Shown here piece after piece: positions 1 to 5,689 of a stretch of 9,515 nucleotides of DNA. Made by a program: the position numbers and the translations under genes. The notes below the pieces were generated by a model, which was not told the DNA's origin, searched no databases, and was given only the letters and a program-made list of their open reading frames with translations. Source of the DNA: CAZVXI01 sp964631295 (GTDB lineage Bacteria; Planctomycetota; Phycisphaerae; Phycisphaerales; SM1A02); NCBI GenBank assembly GCA_964631295.1, contig CAZVXI010000125.1:1-9515 (forward strand), given 5' to 3'. Numbering within the stretch: position 1 is the stretch's first letter; each line of letters starts with the position of its first letter.

Positions 1-346
1 ATGTAGAACAGCGGGATGCCAACCACCAGACGCCATCGCGCGTGGAGCCGGGCGGGATGAACAAATCGCCGCCGTTGCGTGGCTGGTCAGGCTGGAGAAA
101 CCCGAACCCGCGCGGGTTGAGCCGCATCGTGCCGATCACTTCATCGCCATACTCGGGCAGGCGTACGAGTTTGTCAGTGCCGATGACGAGGCGGCCGTCC
201 TTGACCATCTCGTTGATGGTGCGATCGAACTCGCTGCGGTTCTCCTCGTCGATGCGCATGTCGCGCGCGATCGCGCCCGCTGTCGAGGGCTCGTAGTTGC
301 GGTGGGTCAGGTGGGCAATTATCTGTTCTGCGTAGCGAATGGACAT
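1..346 (-). CDS. rnr: Ribonuclease R, N-terminal part (runs off the left edge)
   Basis: This is the first ~115 codons of a 3'-5' exoribonuclease of the RNase II/R family, which degrades structured RNA in the cytoplasm. Residues 1-63 look like the winged-helix domain (HTH_12) found at the start of RNase R. From residue 70 a cold-shock/OB domain begins, with GTMRLNPRGFGFL at 72-84 and GGDLFIPPGS at 92-101, the usual RNase R signature. The catalytic RNB domain and the S1 domain lie outside the window. The start is the first ATG after an in-frame TAG. A GAGG lies only 2 nt upstream of it, so there is no well-spaced ribosome binding site. After residue ~103 the translation (GVWWLASRCST) no longer resembles the 'AMxGDxV' expected here. 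Another frame reads AMASGG, so a frameshift near positions 30-40 is likely. The family call is firm; the last 12 codons are not reliable. Confidence 0.85.
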   Translation of the reverse strand, partial: MSIRYAEQIIAHLTHRNYEPSTAGAIARDMRIDEENRSEFDRTINEMVKDGRLVIGTDKLVRLPEYGDEVIGTMRLNPRGFGFLQPDQPRNGGDLFIPPGSTRDGVWWLASRCST

Positions 347-376
347 TGCCTCATGCTATGACAGGCCCGCGAATGA

Positions 377-397
377 CGCTGGCGAGACCCGCCAGCG
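377..397 (-). promoter_or_regulatory. Perfect 8-bp hairpin in the rnr leader
   Basis: CGCTGGCG (377-384) and CGCCAGCG (390-397) form a perfect 8-bp stem with a 5-nt loop. It lies about 31 nt upstream of the rnr start codon. No T-tract follows on either strand, so a simple intrinsic terminator is unlikely. It could be a 5'-leader structure in rnr mRNA or an operator. Confidence 0.4.
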
Positions 398-735
398 CGA
401 CAGCGTGCGCAGGCAAGCCGATCCTCCGGTACTGCCCAACCTCATCCATGGGCTCGGCCACCAGCGATCCACCGCAGCAATGCCCTTGACAGGCTCTCGT
501 CAGGGTGCTGCATCGTTCATTCGACGCATTTGGCGGGATCGGTGTGGCTGCGCAGTGCAATCGCAAAGCCGACTGGGTGATGGATCCGTAGTCGATGATA
601 GCTTTTATGTTGGGCATACATGGAAAGCTGGGCAGGTGTCATGCACGTCTGCATCAGCGTAACCAACTCGGGTGGAATAGTCGACTGAGCGAATGTGTCT
701 GACTGATGAGGCGGCTGCTGTGTTGATGCGCCGCC

Positions 736-741
736 GGGAGG
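736..741 (+). promoter_or_regulatory. Shine-Dalgarno of the 751 gene
   Basis: GGGAGG lies 9 nt before the ATG at 751. It is the strongest ribosome binding site in the window and supports both the start and the reality of this small gene. Confidence 0.7.
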
Positions 742-750
742 CTGAAAGAC

Positions 751-1173
751 ATGACACATCGTTTCATCTTCACGCGGACGACACTTGCCCTACTCTCACT
801 TGTGCTCATCGGAGGTCTTGTACTGCCGATGCTCATCGGCTCCGGGCCGGATCGCGATCGACATGTTCGCCCGCTTGCAGGTGATTCATTCGTGTTGTCG
901 ACCGTGCAGATCATCCGGTTCGACAACCAGATTGCGCGATTCGACACGCAAACGGGCGAACTGGCGGTGCTGCGTGGCAACCTCGATAATCCATCCACCG
1001 CAAAGACCTGGCAGGTGCGTGTGCAGAAAGTTCGCGGCAAGACATCCGGCCTGCTGGAAATTCAACACGTCGCGAATCGGCTGTTCCTTGTCGATGCAGT
1101 CAACGGCAGAACCTGGCTGCTCAACAAGCGCGGCAGCAACGGCACATGGGATGAGATTCGCACGATACGATGA
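751..1173 (+). CDS. Small membrane-anchored or exported protein of unknown function
   Basis: The 140-residue product is not recognised as a named family. Residues 8-30 are a single hydrophobic segment after a short basic start (MTHRFIFTR), so it is either an N-terminal anchor or a signal peptide. No clear signal-peptidase site was seen. The rest, outside the membrane if this is right, holds two similar units. One is IARFDTQTGELAVL at 61-74 and the other is RLFLVDAVNGRTWLLN at 110-125, followed by GTWDEI. This 'D-T-x-T-G-x-x-W/L' pattern, ending in a Trp-containing strand, occurs in many short uncharacterised bacterial proteins and suggests a small repeated beta fold. The start is backed by a strong GGGAGG at 9 nt spacing. 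The gene points toward the chaperone block and is the only complete plus-strand gene in the window. No enzymatic residues stand out. Confidence 0.7.
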   Translation: MTHRFIFTRTTLALLSLVLIGGLVLPMLIGSGPDRDRHVRPLAGDSFVLSTVQIIRFDNQIARFDTQTGELAVLRGNLDNPSTAKTWQVRVQKVRGKTSGLLEIQHVANRLFLVDAVNGRTWLLNKRGSNGTWDEIRTIR

Positions 1174-1199
1174 TGATTGATGCGCGTATGCCCGGCTCG

Positions 1200-1273
1200 T
1201 CATACCCGCGCGCGGTATCCACAGGAATCCGATGCATTCGTTGTTGTGTGGATGCCTGCTTCCGCAGGCATGA
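1200..1273. repeat. REP/BIME-like double palindrome between convergent genes
   Basis: Two related palindromic arms face each other. The left arm (1200-1223) starts TCATACCCGCG and ends GGTATCCACA. The right arm (1247-1273) starts TGTGGATGCCTGC and ends GCAGGCATGA. The reverse complement of the right arm matches the left arm over most of its length (TCAT, CC, GCG and ATCCACA are shared). Each arm also folds on itself: ATACC/GGTAT at 1202-1206/1214-1218 and ATGCCTGC/GCAGGCAT at 1252-1259/1264-1271. This is the build of dispersed REP-type elements, but copy number cannot be judged from one window. Confidence 0.6.
1252..1271. terminator. Bidirectional hairpin terminator candidate after the fmdB-type gene
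   Basis: A perfect 8-bp stem, ATGCCTGC/GCAGGCAT, with a TTCC loop sits 4 nt beyond the stop codon of the zinc-ribbon gene (minus strand). It is about 80 nt beyond the stop of the plus-strand gene. Being palindromic, it can form in both transcripts. There is no clear U-tract on either side, so efficiency as an intrinsic terminator is uncertain. It is the right arm of the REP-like element. Confidence 0.45.
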
Positions 1274-1275
1274 TG

Positions 1276-1632
1276 CTACTTCTCAGCGCTCTTCTTCTGC
1301 GAATCGCTCTTGTTTGCGTCCGACTTCGACTTGCTGTCCGAGGCGGGGCTCTTCGTGTCAGACGTGCTGGACGATGCCTTGTCTGACTTCTTCGACTCTG
1401 ACTTGTTGTCAGCCGGCTTGTCCTTGTCCGCAGCTTTCTTGTATGAATCGCTTCGGTAGTCCGTCTCGTAGAAACCCGACCCCTTGAACAGGACGCCCGC
1501 GCCGGTGCCGATGAGCCTGCGCAGCTTGAGCGCACCGCATTTCGGGCACTTGCGCTTCACAGACTCGCTCATCTGCTGGAACAGCTCGAAACTGTGTTCA
1601 CATTTGTCACAAACGTAGTCGTAAGTCGGCAT
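1276..1632 (-). CDS. FmdB-family zinc-ribbon protein with a long Lys/Ser/Asp tail
   Basis: The product is 118 residues. It starts MPTYDYVCDKCEHSFE, the usual opening of the FmdB/putative regulatory protein family (Zn-ribbon). Zinc ligands are C8-x2-C11 and C29-x2-C32. The Gly-rich stretch 42-53 ending GSGFYETDYR is also typical of the family. Residues 64-118 form a low-complexity tail made almost only of Lys, Ser, Asp and Ala, probably disordered. The family's role is poorly known; it is often annotated as regulatory. The gene is the last of the chaperone block, starting 11 nt after the grpE stop, which suggests co-transcription and translational coupling. No Shine-Dalgarno sequence is seen close to the ATG. 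The TAG stop is followed at once by a hairpin. The family call is firm; the function is unknown. Confidence 0.85.
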   Translation of the reverse strand: MPTYDYVCDKCEHSFELFQQMSESVKRKCPKCGALKLRRLIGTGAGVLFKGSGFYETDYRSDSYKKAADKDKPADNKSESKKSDKASSSTSDTKSPASDSKSKSDANKSDSQKKSAEK

Positions 1633-1643
1633 GACTGATTACA

Positions 1644-2294
1644 TCACCGGTCCTCAGCATGCGCTTCGCTGCTGGGATCATCACTGGATTTCTCGGCAGC
1701 GATGGCAACCTTCGCCGGCCGCAGAATCAAATCGCCGAGGCGGAAGCCCTGCTGCATGACCATCGTCACATGATTGGCCGGCATCTCCTCGGAGGGCTGA
1801 CGCATCATCGCCTCGTGGGCATTGGCATCGAACTCATCGCCTGGTTGTGGGCGGATGGCCTGGAGGCCGAACGCTTCAAGTGAGCGTGTGAACTCCTGCT
1901 GAAGCAGTTTCACGCCGCCCATGAGCTGCTCGGCTGAAAGCTGGTGAACATCCTGCTGGAGTGCAAGGTCAACATGATCGAGCACGGGAAGCAGCGCGCG
2001 CACGACGCGAATCGTCCCGTCTGTTGCGGCGCGCGATTCGTTTTCCGCAGAGCGGCGCTGAAAGTTCTTGAAGTCCGCAAGGGCGCGGAGGCGCGACTCA
2101 ACCGCTTCATCACGTTCGCGTTCAATGCGCTGCAGCAGTGTTGCGACGGGGCCGGGCACCTCATACGTCTCTTCGTCGATATCGATCTCGGCGGGGCCGT
2201 TGAAATCGAGCGGCTCCTGCGGCGCATCCTGTTCATGCGAGCCGGGCTGGTGCTGGTTCTCTTCGCGGTTCTTTTGTTTGTGTTTGGCGCTCAT
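1644..2294 (-). CDS. grpE: GrpE, nucleotide exchange factor for DnaK
   Basis: GrpE forms a dimer that releases ADP from DnaK, resetting the Hsp70 cycle. The product is 216 residues, near the usual length. Residues 1-45 are a polar, acidic, probably disordered head. Residues 48-100 are the long coiled-coil helix (LLQRIERERDEAVESRLRALAD, then FKNFQRR). The C-terminal beta domain carries the family signature: FDANAHEAMM at 155-164, then GFRLGDLILRPAKVAIA at 183-199. A GTG at 2301-2303 lies in frame upstream, but the ATG at 2294 is preferred because GAGGTG ends 6 nt before it. The gene starts 24 nt after the dnaJ stop, so it is very likely co-transcribed with dnaJ. DnaK itself is not in the window. 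Confidence is high. Confidence 0.95.
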   Translation of the reverse strand: MSAKHKQKNREENQHQPGSHEQDAPQEPLDFNGPAEIDIDEETYEVPGPVATLLQRIERERDEAVESRLRALADFKNFQRRSAENESRAATDGTIRVVRALLPVLDHVDLALQQDVHQLSAEQLMGGVKLLQQEFTRSLEAFGLQAIRPQPGDEFDANAHEAMMRQPSEEMPANHVTMVMQQGFRLGDLILRPAKVAIAAEKSSDDPSSEAHAEDR

Positions 2295-2300
2295 TGTGTC

Positions 2301-2306
2301 CACCTC
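2301..2306 (-). promoter_or_regulatory. Shine-Dalgarno that fixes the grpE start
   Basis: GAGGTG on the minus strand lies 6 nt before the ATG at 2294. It overlaps the alternative GTG at 2303, which has no ribosome binding site of its own. This argues for the ATG start. Confidence 0.6.
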
Positions 2307-2318
2307 GTGGCCAACCGC

Positions 2319-3464
2319 CTATCCGCCGGTCACCGCATCCCTGATCTTGTTCCAGAACGACTGACGTTCCTTGGCAACTTCGATGTGCTCGGTCTCAGCG
2401 TAGTCTTCGAGCATCCTGCGCTGTGATTCCGAGAGCTTCTTGGGAACAACCAGTTGCGCGAACACCACGAGTTTGCCGCGCTCGCCTGTGCGCAGATTTG
2501 GCAGTCCATGCCCGCGAATGTTGAACTTCGCGCCGTGCTGTGTGCCCGCAGGGACTTCCAGTTCAACTTCCCCTTCGAGCGTGGGAACATACACTGTCGA
2601 ACCGAGCGCCGCCTGCGTGAACGCGACTGGCATTGCAACGAACAGATCATCGCCATCGCGCGCGAATGTATCATCCTCCATCACGCGGACAACGACATGC
2701 AGATCGCCACGGATACCCTCGCCACTGGGAGACATCTCCGGCGGTGGCGGCTCGCCTTCCTTGGTCACGCGGACTGCCTGGCCGTCATGAATGCCCGGAG
2801 GCAACTTCACCGTCAAGGCGCGTTTGACCGACACGCGCCCCGCGCCACGGCAGTCGCCGCACTTCTCTTCAACGACCTTGCCGCGCCCGCCGCAATGCGG
2901 GCAGTTGGTCACCATGCGGAACATTCCGCCGAGCCCTGCCTGTGCGACCTGCCCCTGCCCTCCGCAGGTTGCACACGTCACCGGTTGCGTGCCGGGTTTG
3001 GCGCCGCTGCCCGAACATGTCTGGCAGACATCGAGCCTTTTGAACTCGACGTCGCGCTCTGTGCCCGTGAGAACTTCCTTGAGGGACAACTCGACTTCAG
3101 TTTCGAGGTCGTACCCGCGTGGCACGCCGCGCCGTTGTCGCGAACGTTTGCCGCCGCCGAACCCGCCGAAGATATCTTCGAACATCGAGAAGATGTCCTC
3201 GGGATTCATCGAGCCGAAGTCGTGTCCCGGCGTGCCGCGCAGCCCTGCGTGGCCGAACCGGTCGTATGTGCTGCGCCGCTCCGGACTGGAAAGCACTTCG
3301 TACGCCTCGGCTGCTTCCTTGAACGCGGACTCGGCCTTCTCATCGCCGGGATTGCGGTCCGGATGGTACTTCATCGCCAGCCGGCGGTAGGCGCGTTTGA
3401 TATCATCCGCAGAGGCTTCGCGGGCAACACCAAGCACTTCGTAATAATCGCGCGTCGTAGGCAT
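2319..3464 (-). CDS. dnaJ: DnaJ (Hsp40) co-chaperone
   Basis: DnaJ delivers unfolded clients to DnaK and stimulates its ATPase. The 381-residue product has the full type I layout. The J domain covers residues 4-70, with the HPD motif at 34-36. A Gly/Phe region follows at about 71-115 (EDIFGGFGGG). The zinc domain has four CxxCxGxG-type repeats, with Cys pairs at 147/150, 164/167, 188/191 and 202/205. The client-binding beta domains lie after 213 and the dimerisation end includes LVVPKKLSESQRRML. MPTTRDYYEVLGV is the standard opening, so the start is secure. It has no Shine-Dalgarno: the bases just before the ATG are the T-tract of an intrinsic terminator. It is followed closely by grpE. Expression therefore needs read-through or a promoter not recognised here. 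Confidence 0.97.
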   Translation of the reverse strand: MPTTRDYYEVLGVAREASADDIKRAYRRLAMKYHPDRNPGDEKAESAFKEAAEAYEVLSSPERRSTYDRFGHAGLRGTPGHDFGSMNPEDIFSMFEDIFGGFGGGKRSRQRRGVPRGYDLETEVELSLKEVLTGTERDVEFKRLDVCQTCSGSGAKPGTQPVTCATCGGQGQVAQAGLGGMFRMVTNCPHCGGRGKVVEEKCGDCRGAGRVSVKRALTVKLPPGIHDGQAVRVTKEGEPPPPEMSPSGEGIRGDLHVVVRVMEDDTFARDGDDLFVAMPVAFTQAALGSTVYVPTLEGEVELEVPAGTQHGAKFNIRGHGLPNLRTGERGKLVVFAQLVVPKKLSESQRRMLEDYAETEHIEVAKERQSFWNKIRDAVTGG

Positions 3465-3502
3465 AAAAGAAAAAGGTCGAATGTCGTTGCCGACACCCGA
3501 CC
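3465..3502 (-). terminator. Strong intrinsic terminator/attenuator between groEL and dnaJ
   Basis: On the minus strand GGTCGGGTGTCG (3502-3491) pairs with CGACATTCGACC (3486-3475). This gives 12 continuous pairs, including two G-U wobbles, closed by a GCAA (GNRA) tetraloop. TTTTTCTTTT (3474-3465) follows directly, and the next three bases are the dnaJ ATG. This is a complete textbook intrinsic terminator, 25 nt after the groEL stop. It would end or attenuate the groE transcript exactly at the dnaJ start. Confidence 0.85.
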
Positions 3503-3527
3503 CGTGAGTGTCTTCACCAGGCGAACA

Positions 3528-5144
3528 TCAGGAGATTGCGGCCTCAACAGGCTCATCATCATCCTTGAGTTCGGTCACGATGACATCGGTGGTAAGCATC
3601 AGACCGGCAACTGATGCAGCGTTCTGCAGCGCAGTGCGAACAACCATCGCAGGATCAATGATGCCTGCTTTGACGAGGTCTTCGTACTCGCCCGTGCCGG
3701 CGTTGAAGCCAAAGCCCTTTGTCTTGCCTTCAAGCACTTTCTCGACGACAAGATCGCCATCAAAACCGGCATTGGTCGCGATCTGCCACGCAGGACCTTC
3801 CAGCGCCTTGGAAACGATGTCGAATCCGATCTTCTCATCGCCTTTGGCCTTGCTGCGACCTCTGTTGACGGCCTCAATCGCACGCAGGCAGGCCACGCCG
3901 CCTCCGGGCACGTAGCCTTCCTTCGCAGCAGCGCGTGTTGCGTTCAATGAATCGTCCACAAGATCTTTGCGTTGTTTCATGGCGACTTCGGTCGCAGCGC
4001 CGACGCTGATGATCGCCACGCCGCCGGTGAGCTTCGCGAGGCGCTCCTGCAACTTTTCGCGATCGTAATCGCTGGTCGAGCGTTCGATCTGTGTGCGAAT
4101 CTGGTTTGCGCGGCTGGTGATATCTTTCTTCGTGCCGGCACCTTCGATGATCGTCGTGTCATCCTTGGTGATGATGAGTTTCTTGGCGGTGCCAAGTTCC
4201 TTGATATCGATGTCTTCGAGATTCCGGCCGATATCTTCGGAGAAGAACGTCCCGCCGGTCTGCGTGGCGATGTCGCCAAGCATCGCCTTGCGTCGATCAC
4301 CAAAGCCCGGTGCCTTGACGGCACACACCTTCAGCACACCTCGCAGGCGGTTCACGACGAGGGCTGCGAGTGCTTCGTTTTCAACATCTTCCGCGATGAT
4401 CAGCAGCGCTTTGCCAGCCTGCGCCACTTTGTTCAGCAGCGGGAGCAGATCAGCAAGGTTGGAGATTTTCTTCTCGTGGATCAGGATGGCTGCATCCTCA
4501 AGGACACATTCGGCCTTCTTCGGGTCAGTCATGAAGTACGGGCTGAGGTAGCCCTTGTCGAACGCCATGCCTTCTACATAGTCGAGTGTTGTCTCTGCGG
4601 TCTTGCCTTCTTCAACTTCCACGACGCCGTCCGCACCGACGCGATTGATTGCTTCGGCAATGAGCTCGCCGACCTCCGGGTCGTTGTTCGCTGAGACGGT
4701 TGCGACCTTCTTCAGATCATTCTTGCCCGAGCACTTGGCGGCTGAGGCGTCAATCGCATCGCATGCGACCGCAGCGGCATGGTTGATGCCACGCTGAACA
4801 ATCGTCGGGTTCGCGCCGACCGTTACGTGCCGCAGGCCTTCCGTGAAGATCGAGCGTGCGAGCACCGTTGCGGTGGTCGTGCCATCGCCCGCAAGGTCGG
4901 CGACCTTCTTGGCAACCTGGTTGACCATCTTCGCGCCGAGGTTCTCGAAGGGTTGCGGCAGGTCGATTTCCTTGGCAACCGACACGCCGTCCTTGGTGAT
5001 TGATGGCCCGCCAAAGGACTTCTGCACAGCAACGTGCCGGCCGGTCGGGCCCATTGTCACGGCGACAGCGCGAGCAATCTTGTCCACGCCGTGGCGGAAC
5101 TCGATCTGCGCGTCCGTATCGAACTTCATCTGCTTGGTAGACAT
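3528..5144 (-). CDS. groL: GroEL chaperonin, second copy, without a GGM tail
   Basis: This is the 60-kDa chaperonin subunit (two stacked seven-membered rings) that folds proteins with GroES and ATP in the cytoplasm. The product is 538 residues. The nucleotide site is intact: DGTTT at 87-91 and the catalytic Asp at 398 in VDDSLNATRAA, followed by PGGG at 413-416. The apical domain (about 191-375) keeps GYLSPYF and the LLIIAEDVENEAL helix region. The end, TELKDDDEPVEAAIS, is acidic and lacks the Gly-Gly-Met repeat tail, so this copy differs from the one upstream. It starts 124 nt after the groES stop, beyond a spacer of heptad repeats. No good Shine-Dalgarno precedes ATG (GACAAAACC). An intrinsic terminator follows the gene. 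The family is certain; whether it is the housekeeping or an accessory chaperonin is not. Confidence 0.97.
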   Translation of the reverse strand: MSTKQMKFDTDAQIEFRHGVDKIARAVAVTMGPTGRHVAVQKSFGGPSITKDGVSVAKEIDLPQPFENLGAKMVNQVAKKVADLAGDGTTTATVLARSIFTEGLRHVTVGANPTIVQRGINHAAAVACDAIDASAAKCSGKNDLKKVATVSANNDPEVGELIAEAINRVGADGVVEVEEGKTAETTLDYVEGMAFDKGYLSPYFMTDPKKAECVLEDAAILIHEKKISNLADLLPLLNKVAQAGKALLIIAEDVENEALAALVVNRLRGVLKVCAVKAPGFGDRRKAMLGDIATQTGGTFFSEDIGRNLEDIDIKELGTAKKLIITKDDTTIIEGAGTKKDITSRANQIRTQIERSTSDYDREKLQERLAKLTGGVAIISVGAATEVAMKQRKDLVDDSLNATRAAAKEGYVPGGGVACLRAIEAVNRGRSKAKGDEKIGFDIVSKALEGPAWQIATNAGFDGDLVVEKVLEGKTKGFGFNAGTGEYEDLVKAGIIDPAMVVRTALQNAASVAGLMLTTDVIVTELKDDDEPVEAAIS

Positions 5145-5151
5145 GGTTTTG

Positions 5152-5186
5152 TCAGTTCTCAGTAGTCAGTGATCAGTTATCAGTTC
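5152..5186. repeat. Tandem heptad array TCAGTNN x5
   Basis: There are five consecutive 7-nt units without interruption: TCAGTTC, TCAGTAG, TCAGTGA, TCAGTTA, TCAGTTC. The first five bases are invariant and the last two vary. The array ends 7 nt before the start codon of the second groEL, so it occupies the place of its ribosome binding site. Confidence 0.85.
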
Positions 5187-5238
5187 AGTTTCACAGTTGC
5201 GGGCGTCGCCAGTCGTTGCGTGTTCGCACATCGCGCGA

Positions 5239-5266
5239 ACTGACGACTGACAACCGTCAACTGACG
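5239..5266. repeat. Tandem heptad array ACTGACN x4, inverted relative to the first
   Basis: There are four consecutive 7-nt units: ACTGACG, ACTGACA, ACCGTCA (diverged), ACTGACG. A further degenerate unit runs into the groES stop codon. The core ACTGA is the reverse complement of the TCAGT core of the array at 5152-5186. Confidence 0.75.
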
Positions 5267-5268
5267 AC

Positions 5269-5562
5269 TTACTTGCCCTCGATCAGGCCGAGCAACTCGC
5301 TCTCGCGCATGATCAGGTGCGGCGTGTTCTTGATTTCGATTTCAGTACCCGAGTACTTGCCATAGACGACGGTGTCGCCTTTCTTGACGTTTGGCTTCAT
5401 GCGTTCACCGCTGTCGAGCAGCTTGCCCGGGCCAACAGCGACGACCTTGCCCTGCACGGGTTTCTCCTTGGCGGATTCAGGCAGAAAGATGCCGGACTCA
5501 GTCTTGTTTGGTTCTTCGATCGGCTTCACAAGCACGCGATCTTCAAGTGGTTTGACGGCCAT
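5269..5562 (-). CDS. groS: GroES co-chaperonin
   Basis: GroES is the seven-membered lid of the GroEL chamber. The product is 97 residues, normal length. It opens MAVKPLEDRVLVKPIE, followed by the mobile loop that docks on GroEL (about 17-34, NKTESGIFLPESAKEKP). The conserved GKVVAVGPG lies at 38-46 and the family end is SELLGLIEGK. It is the only groES here and lies between two groEL genes, 127 nt after the first and 124 nt before the second, so it presumably serves both. A GGAG on the minus strand (5576-5573) lies 10 nt before the ATG and can act as a ribosome binding site. The TAA stop borders the heptad repeat array. Confidence 0.97.
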   Translation of the reverse strand: MAVKPLEDRVLVKPIEEPNKTESGIFLPESAKEKPVQGKVVAVGPGKLLDSGERMKPNVKKGDTVVYGKYSGTEIEIKNTPHLIMRESELLGLIEGK

Positions 5563-5689
5563 TATGTTCTATCTCCGTAAGTCTTTGGCAATCTGCGATT
5601 CAGTTGCTTTTTTCACGTGAAGCAGCGTGGCATCAGCCGGCTGCGATGAGGTCAAAGGTGCCCATCATTTCGCGGCGGTTCTTGATTGA
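5563..5689 (-). promoter_or_regulatory. Spacer between first groEL and groES
   Basis: This 127-nt gap holds the groES ribosome binding site (GGAG). It also holds a perfect 10-nt palindrome, TTCACGTGAA, at 5612-5621, and next to it a small stem, TGCTT/AAGCA. CAGCCGGCTG is a second 10-nt palindrome (5634-5643). None is followed by a clear U-tract, so no terminator is called. The palindromes could be protein sites or RNA structure. Confidence 0.35.

Larger units (their letters stand above)
347..750. other. Non-coding stretch between divergent rnr and the 751 gene
   Basis: No convincing gene was found in these 404 bases. Short open frames exist on both strands, but they have no recognisable family and no codon pattern like the neighbours. 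The stretch must hold the promoters of rnr (minus) and of the gene at 751 (plus). A perfect TTGACA occurs at 486-491 on the plus strand, but no good -10 hexamer sits 16-18 nt downstream. The two structured elements visible are the hairpin at 377-397 and a weaker bulged stem at 483-490/499-505. Confidence 0.55.
5145..5268 (-). promoter_or_regulatory. groES-groEL spacer built from inverted heptad arrays
   Basis: This 124-nt gap contains two short tandem arrays of 7-nt units in opposite orientation, described separately. Between them is a hairpin, GTTCGC (5222-5227) with GCGAAC (5235-5240). The octamer GTCAGTTC (5151-5158) is the exact reverse complement of GAACTGAC (5237-5244), so the two arrays can pair in the mRNA. 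A role in processing or differential stability of groES and groEL messages is possible but unproven. No promoter was recognised. Confidence 0.45.

Noticed and set aside
486..514. Perfect TTGACA as a -35 box for the 751 gene
   Set aside because: No acceptable -10 hexamer lies 16-18 nt downstream, and it is 260 nt from the start codon.
339..662. 107-codon open frame on the plus strand overlapping the rnr start
   Set aside because: The translation looks random, it overlaps the rnr start, and it has no ribosome binding site.
517..759. 80-codon open frame on the minus strand upstream of rnr
   Set aside because: No ribosome binding site, no recognisable family, and codon third positions unlike the neighbouring genes.
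2295..2303. GTG start for grpE three codons upstream
   Set aside because: It overlaps the Shine-Dalgarno of the ATG at 2294 and has none of its own.
2454..3614. Long open frame on the plus strand, opposite dnaJ (386 codons)
   Set aside because: It is the antisense shadow of dnaJ and the groEL end; its translation is rich in Arg, Ala and His with no family resemblance.
5145..5268. Heptad repeats as a CRISPR array
   Set aside because: Units are 7 nt, contiguous and without spacers; CRISPR repeats are about 24-37 nt with unique spacers.
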